DNA from: an uncultured Clostridia bacterium
GTDB taxonomy: Bacteria; Bacillota; Clostridia; TANB77; CAG-508
Assembly: GCA_934169775.1 (NCBI GenBank)
Contig: CAKPOI010000010.1
Location: 1-38,661, forward strand
Length of the DNA stretch: 38,661 bases
Direction: 5' to 3'
Part shown: in pieces, positions 1-9,340 of the stretch
Numbering within the stretch: position 1 is the stretch's first letter
Layout: every line of letters begins with the position of its first letter
Notes under the pieces: generated by a model
Seen by the model: only the letters and a program-made list of their open reading frames with translations
Databases searched by the model: none
Told to the model about the DNA's origin: nothing
Translations under genes and position numbers: made by a program

Positions 1-2472
1 TCTTGTGTTCCATCTGTGAACACTACTGTTATTGTTCCGTCTGTTGCTATTGTTTCTCCATGTTCATATGTTGTTTTACTTGGTGCTGTTATTGTTATTG
101 AACTTACTTCTTTACTTAATGTTACTTTTAGGTTTGCTGTGAATTTTTGTCCATTTGTGTAACTATCTGTGTCTGCATCTTTATATGTTACTGTTAGGTT
201 TTGATCTTGTGTGCTTGTTGCTGAATATCCTGCTACCATGCTTTCTGCTAGAGTTACTGGGGTTTGTGCTCCTGCTTTTGCATATGTTACAGTATATTGT
301 ATATTATTTGTTTGGATCATTTTACTTAATGTGTCATTGTATTTTCCTGTTACACTTGCTGGGTTTATTGTTATTCCAGTTACATAGTCTTTTACATTTA
401 TTGTTAGACTTGTTTCTTTTCCTCCATATATAATCTTAATTGTTTGGTTTCCTGTTTGATTTGGATTGTATGTTCCTGGTTTTATCATGTCTTTTGTTAC
501 TGGTATTGTTGTTGTTCCACTTCCTTTTACTACATCTATTGTTACTCCTGTTAAGTCTACATCTTCTCCGTATTTAGTAGCTTTTGTTGGTTGTGTATTT
601 ACATTTATGCTTGATACTGTGTCTGTTACTGTGTATGTGTATGGTACTTTTACTGTTGTTCCATTTTCTGTGTATTCTATGTCTGAACTTCTTGGGGTTC
701 CTGAAGTTTCTGTTGTTGTGTCAAAGCTTGGTATCATACTTGTTGTTACAGTTACATCTTCATCTGCTCCTGTTTGTCTGTGTATTGTTATTACTATGTT
801 ATTATCCAATGCTTCGTTTACATTGTATGTGTCTTTTGGTGTTCCTTTTATTGTTATTGATTGTACTTTGTTTATTATTTCTATTGGATAATTTATTGTT
901 CCTGTTTTTCCATCTTCTGTGTATGTTATTTTTAATGTTTTGTTTATTTTGTTGTTTGTATATTCTGATGCTGCTGGGCTCATATTTAATGGGCTTCCAT
1001 CATTTTCTGTTATCATACTTGATGTCATTGTTCTTTGTTCTTGTGTTCCATCTGTGAACACTACTGTTATTGTTCCGTCTGTTGCTATTGTTTCTCCATG
1101 TTCATATGTTGTTTTGCTTGGTGCTGTGATGTTTATTTCTTTTACTTCTTTACTTAATGTTACTTTTAAGTTTGCTGTGAATTTTTGTCCATTTGTGTAA
1201 CTGTTTGCGTCTGCATCTTTATATGTTACTGTTAGGTTTTGATCTTGTGTGCTTGTTGCTGAATATCCTGCTACCATGCCTTCTGCTAGAGTTATTGGGG
1301 TTTGTGCTCCTGCTTTTGCATATGTTACAGTATATTGTATATTATTTGCTTGAATCAATGAACTTAATGTATCATTGTATTTTCCTGTTACACTTGTTGG
1401 GTTTATTGTTATTCCAGTTACATAGTCTTTTACATTTATTGTTAGACTTGTTTCTTTTCCTCCATATATAATCTTAATTGTTTGGTTTCCTGTTTGATTT
1501 GGATTGTATGTTCCTGGTTTTATCATGTCTTTTGTTACTGGTATTGTTGTTGTTCCACTTCCTTTTACTACATCTATTGTTACTCCTGTTAAGTCTACAT
1601 CTTCTCCGTATTTAGTAGCTTTTGTTGGTTGTGTATTTACATTTATGCTTGATACTGTGTCTGTTACTGTGTATGTGTATGGTACTTTTACTGTTGTTCC
1701 ATTTTCTGTGTATTCTATGTCTGAACTTCTTGGGGTTCCTGAAGTTTCTGTTGTTGTGTCAAAGCTTGGTATCATACTTGTTGTTACAGTTACATCTTCA
1801 TCTGCTCCTGTTTGTCTGTGTATTGTTATTACTATGTTATTATCCAATGCTTCGTTTACATTGTATGTGTCTTTTGGTGTTCCTTTTATTGTTATTGATT
1901 GTACTTTGTTTATTATTTCTATTGGATAATTTATTGTTCCTGTTTTTCCATCTTCTGTGTATGTTATTTTTAATGTTTTGTTTATTTTGTTGTTTGTATA
2001 TTCTGATGCTGCTGGGCTCATATTTAATGGGCTTCCATCATTTTCTGTTATCATACTTGATGTCATTGTTCTTTGTTCTTGTGTTCCATCTGTGAACACT
2101 ACTGTTATTGTTCCGTCTGTTGCTATTGTTTCTCCATGTTCATATGTTGTTTTACTTGGTGCTGTTATTGTTATTGAACTTACTTCTTTACTTAATGTTA
2201 CTTTTAGGTTTGCTGTGAATTTTTGTCCATTTGTGTAACTATCTGTGTCTGCATCTTTATATGTTACTGTTAGGTTTTGATCTTGTGTGCTTGTTGCTGA
2301 ATATCCTGCTACCATGCTTTCTGCTAGAGTTACTGGGGTTTGTGCTCCTGCTTTTGCATATGTTACAGTATATTGTATATTATTTGTTTGGATCACTTTA
2401 CTTAATGTGTCATTGTATTTTCCTGTTACACTTGCTGGGTTTATTGTTATTCCAGTTACATAGTCTTTTACT
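1..2472 (-). repeat. 1,038-bp in-frame tandem repeat inside the surface gene
   Basis: The sequence starting at 1 recurs at 1039 and at 2077, a period of 1,038 bp (346 codons). About 2.4 copies are visible and similarity stops near 2472. Long stretches (for example 466-1100 against 1504-2138) look identical. The differences are clustered: near 100-130 and 305-330, copies 1 and 3 agree with each other but not with copy 2. That patchwork suggests unequal crossing-over or gene conversion. A shorter repeat of about 60 bp at about 3660-3719 and 4191-4250 shows the older domain-level duplication. Confidence 0.93.
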
Positions 2473-5400
2473 GTTATTGTTAGTGTTGTTTGTTGTCCTC
2501 CATATTGGATTGTTACTCGTTGACTTCCTAATGTTGTTGGATTGTATGTTCCTTGTTGTATCATGTCATTTGTAACTGGTATTGTTGTTGTTCCGCTTCC
2601 TTTTACTACATCTATTGTTGCTCCTGTTAAGTCTGCGTTTTCTCCATATTTTGTATCATTTGTTGGTTGTGTTTTTACACTTATGCTTGTTACTGTGTCT
2701 GTTACTGTGTATGTAAATGTTGTTGTTTTTGTTATTCCATTTTCTGTATATGTTATTGTTGCTGTTCTTTTTCCTTCTGTTGCTGTACTGAAGTTTGTTA
2801 ACATATTACTTGTTACTGTTATTGCTTCTGGTACTCCAGATGCTCTTGTTACTAAGATTGATAATCCTGTTTGTAATGGATCATTTACATTGTATTGTGA
2901 TTGTGCTGTTCCTTGTATTGCTATTTGTTTTACATCATTTATTATCTCGATTGGGTAATTTTCTTGTTTAGATATTCCGTCTTCTTGATATTTTATTAAT
3001 AATGTTTTACTTTCTTTGTTTGTGTTTCCATATGATGCTGGTGACATGTTTACTGGACTTCCATCACTTTCTGTAATCATGCTTGCATCTAATGGTTTGT
3101 CTTGTGTTGTTCCACTTGCATATGTTATTGTTATTTTTCCTCCTACTAGGTCTAATGCATCTCCATGATTGTATTGTGATTTTGTTGGTGGTGTGATTGC
3201 TATATTTGTTATATTGTCTTTTACGTTGTATGTGTATGTTGTTGTTTTTGTTACACCATCATCTGTGTATGTTACTGTTGCTGTTTTTCCTGTTCCTGCT
3301 GTTGTTGTTGTTAATCCACTTACCATTGAGTCTTGTATATTTACTGTTTCTGTGTTTCCTGCTTTTCTTGTTATTTTTAATGTTCCTCCAACTCCTGTTG
3401 TTGAATCATTTAAGTTATATTGTGTTCGTGGTTGTGTGTCTATTGTGATTTGGTCTATTGGATTTTTTATTGTTATTGTGTAATATGCATATTCTGTTAC
3501 TCCATCTTCTGTATATTCTATTTTTAGTGTTTTGGTTAATTTATTGTTTGCGTATTCTGCTACTGCTGGACTCATGTTTACTGCTGTTCCTGTTGCATTG
3601 TCTGTTACCATTGCATTTGTTATTTGTACATTTGATGTTGTGCTGTCTGCATATTTTACTTCGATTTTTCCTCCTGTGAAGTCTAGTGTGTCTCCATGTT
3701 CATATTCTGTTTTTGTTGGAGCTGTTATGTTTATATTTTTTACTCCATTTTTTACTGTTATATTGAATGTGGTTGTCTTTCCTTCATAGGTAACTGTTAC
3801 TGGTTTTGTTCCTTTATTTGTTGTTAGTGTGCTTAAATTTGTTAGTGTTATTCCTTGATCTGTTAATGCTACTGTTTCTGTGTTTCCTGCTTTTCTTGTT
3901 ACTTTGATTGTTCCTCCTGCTAAATTGTATGTTGTGTCTCCTATGTTATATGTTGTGTTTGTTGGTTCTGTTGACATTGCTATTTGACTTACAACATTTT
4001 TTATTTTGATTGGGTAATTTACTGTTCCAGTTACACTGTTTTCTTTATATTTGATTACTAATGTTTTTGATACTTCATTATTTACGTAATCAAATGCTGT
4101 TGGTGCCATGTTTACTGAACTTCCATTACTTTCTTTTACCATATTTGATGTGATTTGTTTTGTCTGTGTTGTTCCATCTGAATATGTTACTTCGATTTTT
4201 CCTCCTGTGAAGTCTAGTGTGTCTCCATGTTCATATTCTGTTTTTGTTGGTGGTGTGATTGTTATTGCTGTTGCTGGATTTGTAACTTCTACTTCATAGG
4301 TCATTGTTTTTGTGTCTGGAATTTGTGTTCCATCTGATAATGTGTATTTGAATGTGTTTGTTATTGTTAGTGTTTGTACTCCTAGTTGTGTTGGGTTATA
4401 TCCTGTTACCATATTTGTTGTTAGGTTTACATTTGATACTGTTCCATTTGCCCATGTTACTTTTATTCTTCCTCCTGTTACATCTAATGCTTCATTATAT
4501 GCATAGTCTACTTTTGTTGGTTCTGTTAGTGTTGTTTCTTTTACATAGTTATATGCTTCTACATTTATTGTTTCTGGTGCTGTTTTGTTGTTTATTGTTA
4601 CTGTTAAGTTTTGCTTGCTTCCTACTTGTTTGTTATTAAATGCTGATATTGTTGCACTTCCATCTGGTAGACTTATGTTTGTTGTATCTCCACTTGCTAG
4701 TGTTATTTTTACTGTTGCTCCTGTTAAATCTAATGCTTCTCCATATTTGATTGCTGTTTTGTTTGGTTGTGTTACAATATTTACGCTTGATATTCTGTCA
4801 TTTACTATTATTGTTTGTTGTGCTGTTTTTCCGTCATATGTAAATTTGATTATTTGTGTTCCTTTTACTTCTACATTACTGGTTCCTGTTATTTTTGTGA
4901 AGTTTGGTGAATTTACATCTGCTTGTGTTTCACTTATTGTTAGTCCTGGTGTTGTGCTCGTTATTGTTGTTGTTGCTCCACTTTTGGTTACTGCTGATAA
5001 TGTTAATCCTGCAAAATTTATTGTGTCTCCATGATCATATTCTCCTTGTGTCATTGGTGTTGCTACTGATAGTGATTGAATTGGATCATTTACTGTTATA
5101 TTAAAGGTTGTTTCTTGGCCTTTGTATTCTAATTTTACATTTGGATTATTTACATCTGCTGGTGACCCTGTTTTTATTGTTACCGCTGGGTCTGTCATGT
5201 CTATGTCTTCTGTTGTGTGGTCATCATATGTTACTTGGATTACTCCTCCTGTTAGGTCTATTGTGTCTCCATGATCATATGCTGTTTTTGTTGGATTTGT
5301 TTTTACTGCTATTGATACTATTTGTTTTTCTGCTTGGGTAAATCCATGTGTTGCTAATGGTAGGTCTTTACTTATCTTTACTCCTGATTCATTTGTGTAG

Positions 5401-6008
5401 TTTACTTTTAATCCAGTTGGTAGTCCTACTCCTGATGGTACTAGTGAAAATAAATCTGATGGTAATTTGTCTGCATCTACTGAACTGTCTAATTTGAATG
5501 ATAGTTTTAGTATTGGGTAATACACTGAGTATCCTTGTCCATTTACATCTATTGCGTCATCTCCTACTTGTCCTGGTATGTATCCATTGTCTGCTATGTC
5601 TGTTCCTCCTGATGGTTCTGTTGCTAAGAAATGGAATGTATTTGAATTTTTGTCATAGTTTTTTACTTGTAGTGTTCCTAAGAAATAATCACTTTGTGCC
5701 ATTATCATTCCTAATGATGTTGTTGATGCTCCTGTGTTTTTGTTACATGGTGTTATTTTGCTTTTATCTATTTTGAATTGGAAGTCAAATCCATTTAGGA
5801 CTGCTTCTGTTACTGCAGCAATTTCTACTGTTAGGATTTTGTTTGATCCTTTTTGTGTTACTCCTAAGTTGTTGATTATGATTGGATTGTCTCCTAACAC
5901 TCCTGTTGCTGCTTTTGAGATGTTATTAAATAGTACACTGTATGGTGAGAACATATTTAATATCATCACTAATAGGGTTATGAGTGCTATTTTCTTTTCT
6001 TTCTTCAT
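1..6008 (-). CDS. giant secreted Ig-like repeat surface protein (5' part, runs off window)
   Basis: The frame is open from an ATG at 6008 to the left edge, 2,002 codons with no stop, so the C-terminus is missing. The start follows a good ribosome site (AAGGAGA, 7 nt away). Residues 1-30 form a signal peptide (MKKEKKIAL, then a hydrophobic stretch). About residues 35-215 are a beta-rich, cohesin-like adhesion module with no close match that I recognise. From about residue 220 onward there are many Ig-like domains of the Big_3 type, each with a YxHGDTxDxTGG-like entry and an IxVTYxDGTT-like strand. The protein is rich in Thr and poor in Cys. Ig-like stalks of this kind hold adhesins or enzymes away from the wall; any anchor or enzyme domain would lie outside the window. 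The last 820 residues visible are a near-identical 346-residue tandem repeat. A dockerin-type secreted protein is encoded just upstream on the same strand. The Ig-like assignment is firm; the role in adhesion is inference. Confidence 0.88.
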   Translation of the reverse strand, partial: MKKEKKIALITLLVMILNMFSPYSVLFNNISKAATGVLGDNPIIINNLGVTQKGSNKILTVEIAAVTEAVLNGFDFQFKIDKSKITPCNKNTGASTTSLGMIMAQSDYFLGTLQVKNYDKNSNTFHFLATEPSGGTDIADNGYIPGQVGDDAIDVNGQGYSVYYPILKLSFKLDSSVDADKLPSDLFSLVPSGVGLPTGLKVNYTNESGVKISKDLPLATHGFTQAEKQIVSIAVKTNPTKTAYDHGDTIDLTGGVIQVTYDDHTTEDIDMTDPAVTIKTGSPADVNNPNVKLEYKGQETTFNITVNDPIQSLSVATPMTQGEYDHGDTINFAGLTLSAVTKSGATTTITSTTPGLTISETQADVNSPNFTKITGTSNVEVKGTQIIKFTYDGKTAQQTIIVNDRISSVNIVTQPNKTAIKYGEALDLTGATVKITLASGDTTNISLPDGSATISAFNNKQVGSKQNLTVTINNKTAPETINVEAYNYVKETTLTEPTKVDYAYNEALDVTGGRIKVTWANGTVSNVNLTTNMVTGYNPTQLGVQTLTITNTFKYTLSDGTQIPDTKTMTYEVEVTNPATAITITPPTKTEYEHGDTLDFTGGKIEVTYSDGTTQTKQITSNMVKESNGSSVNMAPTAFDYVNNEVSKTLVIKYKENSVTGTVNYPIKIKNVVSQIAMSTEPTNTTYNIGDTTYNLAGGTIKVTRKAGNTETVALTDQGITLTNLSTLTTNKGTKPVTVTYEGKTTTFNITVKNGVKNINITAPTKTEYEHGDTLDFTGGKIEVKYADSTTSNVQITNAMVTDNATGTAVNMSPAVAEYANNKLTKTLKIEYTEDGVTEYAYYTITIKNPIDQITIDTQPRTQYNLNDSTTGVGGTLKITRKAGNTETVNIQDSMVSGLTTTTAGTGKTATVTYTDDGVTKTTTYTYNVKDNITNIAITPPTKSQYNHGDALDLVGGKITITYASGTTQDKPLDASMITESDGSPVNMSPASYGNTNKESKTLLIKYQEDGISKQENYPIEIINDVKQIAIQGTAQSQYNVNDPLQTGLSILVTRASGVPEAITVTSNMLTNFSTATEGKRTATITYTENGITKTTTFTYTVTDTVTSISVKTQPTNDTKYGENADLTGATIDVVKGSGTTTIPVTNDMIQQGTYNPTTLGSQRVTIQYGGQQTTLTITVKDYVTGITINPASVTGKYNDTLSKVIQTNNIQYTVTYAKAGAQTPVTLAESMVAGYSATSTQDQNLTVTYKDADTDSYTNGQKFTANLKVTLSKEVSSITITAPSKTTYEHGETIATDGTITVVFTDGTQEQRTMTSSMITENDGSPLNMSPAASEYTNNKINKTLKITYTEDGKTGTINYPIEIINKVQSITIKGTPKDTYNVNEALDNNIVITIHRQTGADEDVTVTTSMIPSFDTTTETSGTPRSSDIEYTENGTTVKVPYTYTVTDTVSSINVNTQPTKATKYGEDVDLTGVTIDVVKGSGTTTIPVTKDMIKPGTYNPNQTGNQTIKIIYGGKETSLTINVKDYVTGITINPTSVTGKYNDTLSSLIQANNIQYTVTYAKAGAQTPITLAEGMVAGYSATSTQDQNLTVTYKDADANSYTNGQKFTANLKVTLSKEVKEINITAPSKTTYEHGETIATDGTITVVFTDGTQEQRTMTSSMITENDGSPLNMSPAASEYTNNKINKTLKITYTEDGKTGTINYPIEIINKVQSITIKGTPKDTYNVNEALDNNIVITIHRQTGADEDVTVTTSMIPSFDTTTETSGTPRSSDIEYTENGTTVKVPYTYTVTDTVSSINVNTQPTKATKYGEDVDLTGVTIDVVKGSGTTTIPVTKDMIKPGTYNPNQTGNQTIKIIYGGKETSLTINVKDYVTGITINPASVTGKYNDTLSKMIQTNNIQYTVTYAKAGAQTPVTLAESMVAGYSATSTQDQNLTVTYKDADTDSYTNGQKFTANLKVTLSKEVSSITITAPSKTTYEHGETIATDGTITVVFTDGTQ

Positions 6009-6170
6009 ATCTCTTTCTCCTTCTTTTATTTTCTTTTTTATTTTTCTTTTGTTGTTTTTTGAGTTTTCTTTTGACTTTTTTTGGTTTGCCTTTTTTGGTT
6101 TCGAGTGCCGTTTGGGTTATTGACACTTTTTGCTTGATTGAATGTTTGAGTCATTTGCTTGTTTCTATGT

Positions 6171-7781
6171 TTATCCTGTGTATTCTTGTATTTTTATTGT
6201 TTTATATAGGTTTCCTACTACACTTACCATATCATCTAATGATACATATCCTTTTTGTCCAAAGTCGTATCTTTCTGAATATGTGCTGTCTCCTTCACTT
6301 GCTCCCATGCTGTTTACTATTTCTATTGTGTCATTTAAGTCTATGATTCCGCTTCTGTCTGCGTCTCCTTCGTATAGTATTTTTGTTCCTAGGTCTATTT
6401 CGTCATTTTCGTTTATTGTTATTTTTGTTGTTATATCTGCTAGAAATCCTTGTCTTTCTGCATAGAAGTCATATTTTCCTGGGATTACATATATTTCGTA
6501 GTTTCCGTCATCATCTGATTTTGTTGTTTTTTCTGTTTGTTCGCTGTCTACATCATCTAATGAGAGATTTCCTGGTATGATGTCATCCCAATTTACTTGG
6601 TCTTGCTTGTATATTCTTAAATCTGCTGCATAATTCATTGTTATTCCATATGATCCATCCATACTTTCTTTTAGCCCATCACCTAGTTGTATTTTTCCTT
6701 TTATTTTTCCATATGGCCTTTTTATATGTATTTTGTATATTTTTTGTATTTCTTGCTTTTCTGCTGTTACTGTAATTTCTATTATTGTGTCTTCTTCTCC
6801 TAATTCATTTAGTTCTATTTTTTCTTGTATCTCTTGACTCGTGTCTGTTATTTGTTTTTCTTCATATACTATGTCTCCGTTACTGTCTCTTTCTGTTTTT
6901 CCGTTCTCGTCTTTTTTTGGATATTTTATTTTTATTGTTGATTTTGCGTCTTCTGCTTGTGTTTTTAAATCTACACTGTCTACATATTCTAATATTTTCG
7001 TTTCATATTCTAATGTGTCTTTGTCAAATGTTGGATTTAAGTCGTAACTTCTGTAGTTTCCTTCTTCATTGTTTCCATTGCTTATTTCTATCTTTTTTAG
7101 ATTTGCGTTTTTTGATTTTAAATCTAATGTAAATTCAAATAGTGATTGTGCTTGATAGTTGTTTGATTCACTTGTTACTACTTTTATTCCTGTTGTTGGT
7201 GATGTGCTTCCTGTTTTTAGTTTTATATCGTCTGTTGCTATTTCTATTCCGTCTTCCATTTGGAAACTTATTTTTCCTATTATTGCTTCGTCTGTTACTT
7301 CTACTATTGGCTGGTTTGCTGTTTCTTCTTTATAATAATCGTTTGTCCCTGTTCTTTCGTCTTCTCCTAGTATTGAATATACCATTCTTAGCTCGCCTGT
7401 CGTTCCTTCTATTTCTAACATGTCCATATATTTTTCGAATCCGTTTATATATGTAAAGTTGCTTGGTATTCCGTCTGCATCATTTACGTCTATTGCTGCG
7501 TTTGTTTCTATGTTTGATGGTGTTAAGAGGGCTGTATTATATTGTAATCTTAAGTCTATTCCTTTGAATTTTAGTTTTCTTATTCTTACTTCTATTATTA
7601 ACTGCTTTTTTCCGTTTACAACTTCTTGTGATATTGCTCTGTATTCTATTTTTTGATCATTTGCTGGTTCTAGAGTGCTTGCATATACTTTTACTGCTGG
7701 TATGCTTATTATTGTTGCCATTGCTATTGCTATTATTACTAGTATTTGTGCTATTGCTTTTTTTAGCTTTCCTTTTAGCAT
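6171..7781 (-). CDS. secreted protein with cadherin-like sandwich and dockerin-type C-terminus
   Basis: 536 residues, started at the ATG at 7781 behind AAGGAGG. Residues 1-34 are a signal peptide (KGKLKKAIAQ then a hydrophobic core ending VKVYA). Residues about 45-220 form a beta-rich cohesin-like region. Residues about 225-355 match the cadherin-like beta-sandwich pattern: a leading LKKIEIS strand, a YDLNPTFDKDTLEYET segment and a closing YKIHIKRP. Residues about 360-460 look like a carboxypeptidase-regulatory-like sandwich (GNYEIYVIPGKYDFYAERQG). The C-terminus has one good calcium-loop motif (DADRSGIIDLND) and a degenerate second one, as in type I dockerins. Dockerins bind cohesins to assemble surface complexes, so this product may dock to a neighbour such as the giant protein downstream; that pairing is inference. 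It ends 162 bp before the giant gene. Confidence 0.82.
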   Translation of the reverse strand: MLKGKLKKAIAQILVIIAIAMATIISIPAVKVYASTLEPANDQKIEYRAISQEVVNGKKQLIIEVRIRKLKFKGIDLRLQYNTALLTPSNIETNAAIDVNDADGIPSNFTYINGFEKYMDMLEIEGTTGELRMVYSILGEDERTGTNDYYKEETANQPIVEVTDEAIIGKISFQMEDGIEIATDDIKLKTGSTSPTTGIKVVTSESNNYQAQSLFEFTLDLKSKNANLKKIEISNGNNEEGNYRSYDLNPTFDKDTLEYETKILEYVDSVDLKTQAEDAKSTIKIKYPKKDENGKTERDSNGDIVYEEKQITDTSQEIQEKIELNELGEEDTIIEITVTAEKQEIQKIYKIHIKRPYGKIKGKIQLGDGLKESMDGSYGITMNYAADLRIYKQDQVNWDDIIPGNLSLDDVDSEQTEKTTKSDDDGNYEIYVIPGKYDFYAERQGFLADITTKITINENDEIDLGTKILYEGDADRSGIIDLNDTIEIVNSMGASEGDSTYSERYDFGQKGYVSLDDMVSVVGNLYKTIKIQEYTG

Positions 7782-8161
7782 TTGCTTTTCCTCCTTTTTC
7801 CAGTTTTTTGTTTCTTTTGTTTGTTTTTCACCATTTTTAACTTTTGTTTTGGCGATTTTGCTTTGTTTTTTCGTTGTTTTGTGGCTTTTGGTATTTTTTT
7901 ATGTTTGATGGCTTTTTTGAATTTTTTCATTGCCTCTTTTTTCTGTTTTTTGACGCATTTCTTCCTTTTGTCTTATATTTTTACTTTATCTTATTTGTCG
8001 TTTGGTGTCAATTTGTGCCTTCTTGCTTTTTTTGCTTTTCTTTTTACGGATTTTCTACATTTACCTTGTTTTTGTCATTTTGTTTACATCTTTGTTACAT
8101 TTATTTTATTTTGTGGTCGTTTTTCTTAGGGATTTTCTGCTTTTGTTTGCTTTTTATTTTT
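7782..8161 (-). other. A-rich leader region of the dockerin gene
   Basis: This non-coding stretch is strongly A-rich on the minus strand, with scattered AAAAAA runs. I find no convincing minus-strand gene in it; the plus-strand open frames are low-complexity Phe/Leu shadows. It carries a possible promoter (7983-8011) and the ribosome site AAGGAGG next to 7781. Confidence 0.5.
7983..8011 (-). promoter_or_regulatory. possible sigma-A promoter for the dockerin gene
   Basis: On the minus strand TTGACA (8011-8006) is followed after 17 bp by TAAAGT (7988-7983). The -35 is perfect and the -10 is weak. It would give a 5' leader of nearly 200 nt. Confidence 0.4.
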
Positions 8162-8309
8162 TCTAGAACAATACCAGATATCTATAACCTTAGCATTTAT
8201 TAGAACTTTTTAAGTCTGTGTCTTTGTTTGCGCGCGAAATTTACAAAGCAAATTTCTTGGCATCATTATATTTTATATTCTAGGAAGTTTAGAGTTCTTT
8301 CCTAGAATG
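8162..8309 (-). ncRNA. structured intergenic element, copy A of three
   Basis: This 148-nt block is homologous to 10372-10519 and 20602-20750. Read on the minus strand it has three stems. The first pairs ATTCTAGGAAAG with CTTCCTAGAAT. The second pairs GAAATTT with AAATTTC. The third pairs AACAA/TTGTT and CAGA/TCTG around a loop that keeps the word CTAATAA. It is the most diverged copy, yet a G-C pair of the other copies is replaced by A-T in the third stem, and the first stem is better paired here. It begins 1-2 nt after the T-run of the terminator of the upstream gene. I do not recognise it as a known RNA; a short non-coding mobile repeat is the main alternative. Confidence 0.6.
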
Positions 8310-8310
8310 C

Positions 8311-8337
8311 AAAAAAAGTAGCATTTTCTGCTACTTT
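8311..8337 (-). terminator. Rho-independent terminator of the charged membrane protein gene
   Basis: The minus strand reads AAAGTAGCA, loop GAAAA, TGCTACTTT, then further T residues (the plus-strand A-run is 8311-8317). It lies about 140 bp after the stop codon at 8479. Confidence 0.8.
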
Positions 8338-8478
8338 AATTATATATACTTATTCTTCTATCATTTTGAATTAGTGCATGCTGGTTTTTGTATTGCATTA
8401 GCTGATTGTATATTTTTTCTTCTACTTCGATTACGATACAACTAAAGATGCACCGTAAGTCATTAGCTAATGTATATA

Positions 8479-9243
8479 TTATTCTACTGGCACGCTGTTT
8501 ACTCTTGTTATTTTGTTGTCTGTTATTCTTACTTCTACTGTATTATCTTTTGCTGATATATAGTAATAGTATTCTCCTTTTCTTTTGATTTTTAATACTT
8601 CTAATTCTTCTTTTTTTACTTTTTCTCCTAGTTCTTTGAATTTTTTTTGTGCTACTTTTATTGCTTTTTCTTTTTGCTTTTTCTCTTCTTTACTTTCTTG
8701 TTTTTCTTTTGTCTCTTCTGCTTTTTGCTCTGTTATTCCTACCATTTTTAATACTTGTCCATCAAATGTGTTTTGGCTTTTATCTAGTATTAGTGCTAGT
8801 ATGAATATTATTATTATTGCTATTATTACTATTCCTGCATTTCTGATTCCTTTTTTGGCTTTGATTTTCTTTATTTTTGCTATTTTTTCTTTGATGTTTT
8901 CTTCTTTTTCTGCATCTTTGACTGTTTCTTTTAAATTTTCTTTGTATTCTTTTTTTGTGTCTTTAGATTTTTCTTGTGAGGCCTTTTCTTCTTGCTTTTC
9001 TTGTGCTGTTTCTTTGTTGTTGCTTTCTTCTTTCTCTGATAATGTTTCTTGGTTATTACTTTCTTTTTTTGGTTCTTCTCCCTTACGGATTTCTTGGTTT
9101 GATTCGTTTTTGCTTTCTTGATTTTCTTCTCTTTGTTCTTCTAATACTTCTTTTTCTTGCTCTTTATATTTTCTCTCTTTTTCCTCTTCTTTTATGTTTT
9201 TTTCTTCTTCCTTTTTTATTTGTTCTTTTCTGTTTTTGCCCAT
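8479..9243 (-). CDS. Lys/Glu-rich single-helix membrane protein
   Basis: 254 residues, ATG at 9243 behind AAGGAGAG. Residues 1-130 are almost entirely Lys, Glu, Gln, Asn and Ser, with the look of a long cytoplasmic coiled coil or disordered tail. Residues about 134-153 are one hydrophobic helix (GIVIIAIIIIFILALIL). After a second charged linker the last 60 residues form a compact PepSY-like domain (YYYYISAKDNTVEVRI). With no cleavable signal the C-terminus is probably outside the cell. I do not recognise a function; a surface-linked sensor or scaffold is possible. It is followed by a terminator at 8311-8337. Confidence 0.75.
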   Translation of the reverse strand: MGKNRKEQIKKEEEKNIKEEEKERKYKEQEKEVLEEQREENQESKNESNQEIRKGEEPKKESNNQETLSEKEESNNKETAQEKQEEKASQEKSKDTKKEYKENLKETVKDAEKEENIKEKIAKIKKIKAKKGIRNAGIVIIAIIIIFILALILDKSQNTFDGQVLKMVGITEQKAEETKEKQESKEEKKQKEKAIKVAQKKFKELGEKVKKEELEVLKIKRKGEYYYYISAKDNTVEVRITDNKITRVNSVPVE

Positions 9244-9340
9244 CTTTAGTCTCTCCTTTTCTTTTTTAATTTTTTTACTTAGAATGTGTCATTTTGCAAA
9301 ATTGTTTATATTTCATATTTTTTGTATGATTTAGGCCATT

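Noticed and set aside
155..5776. Many Leu/Phe/Val-rich open frames on the plus strand
   Set aside because: They are reverse-strand shadows of the repeat-rich surface gene; they lack ribosome sites and have extreme composition.
5926..6126. 66-residue Lys-rich open frame ahead of the giant gene
   Set aside because: Low-complexity product of the A-rich leader, out of frame with the real start at 6008 and lacking a ribosome site.
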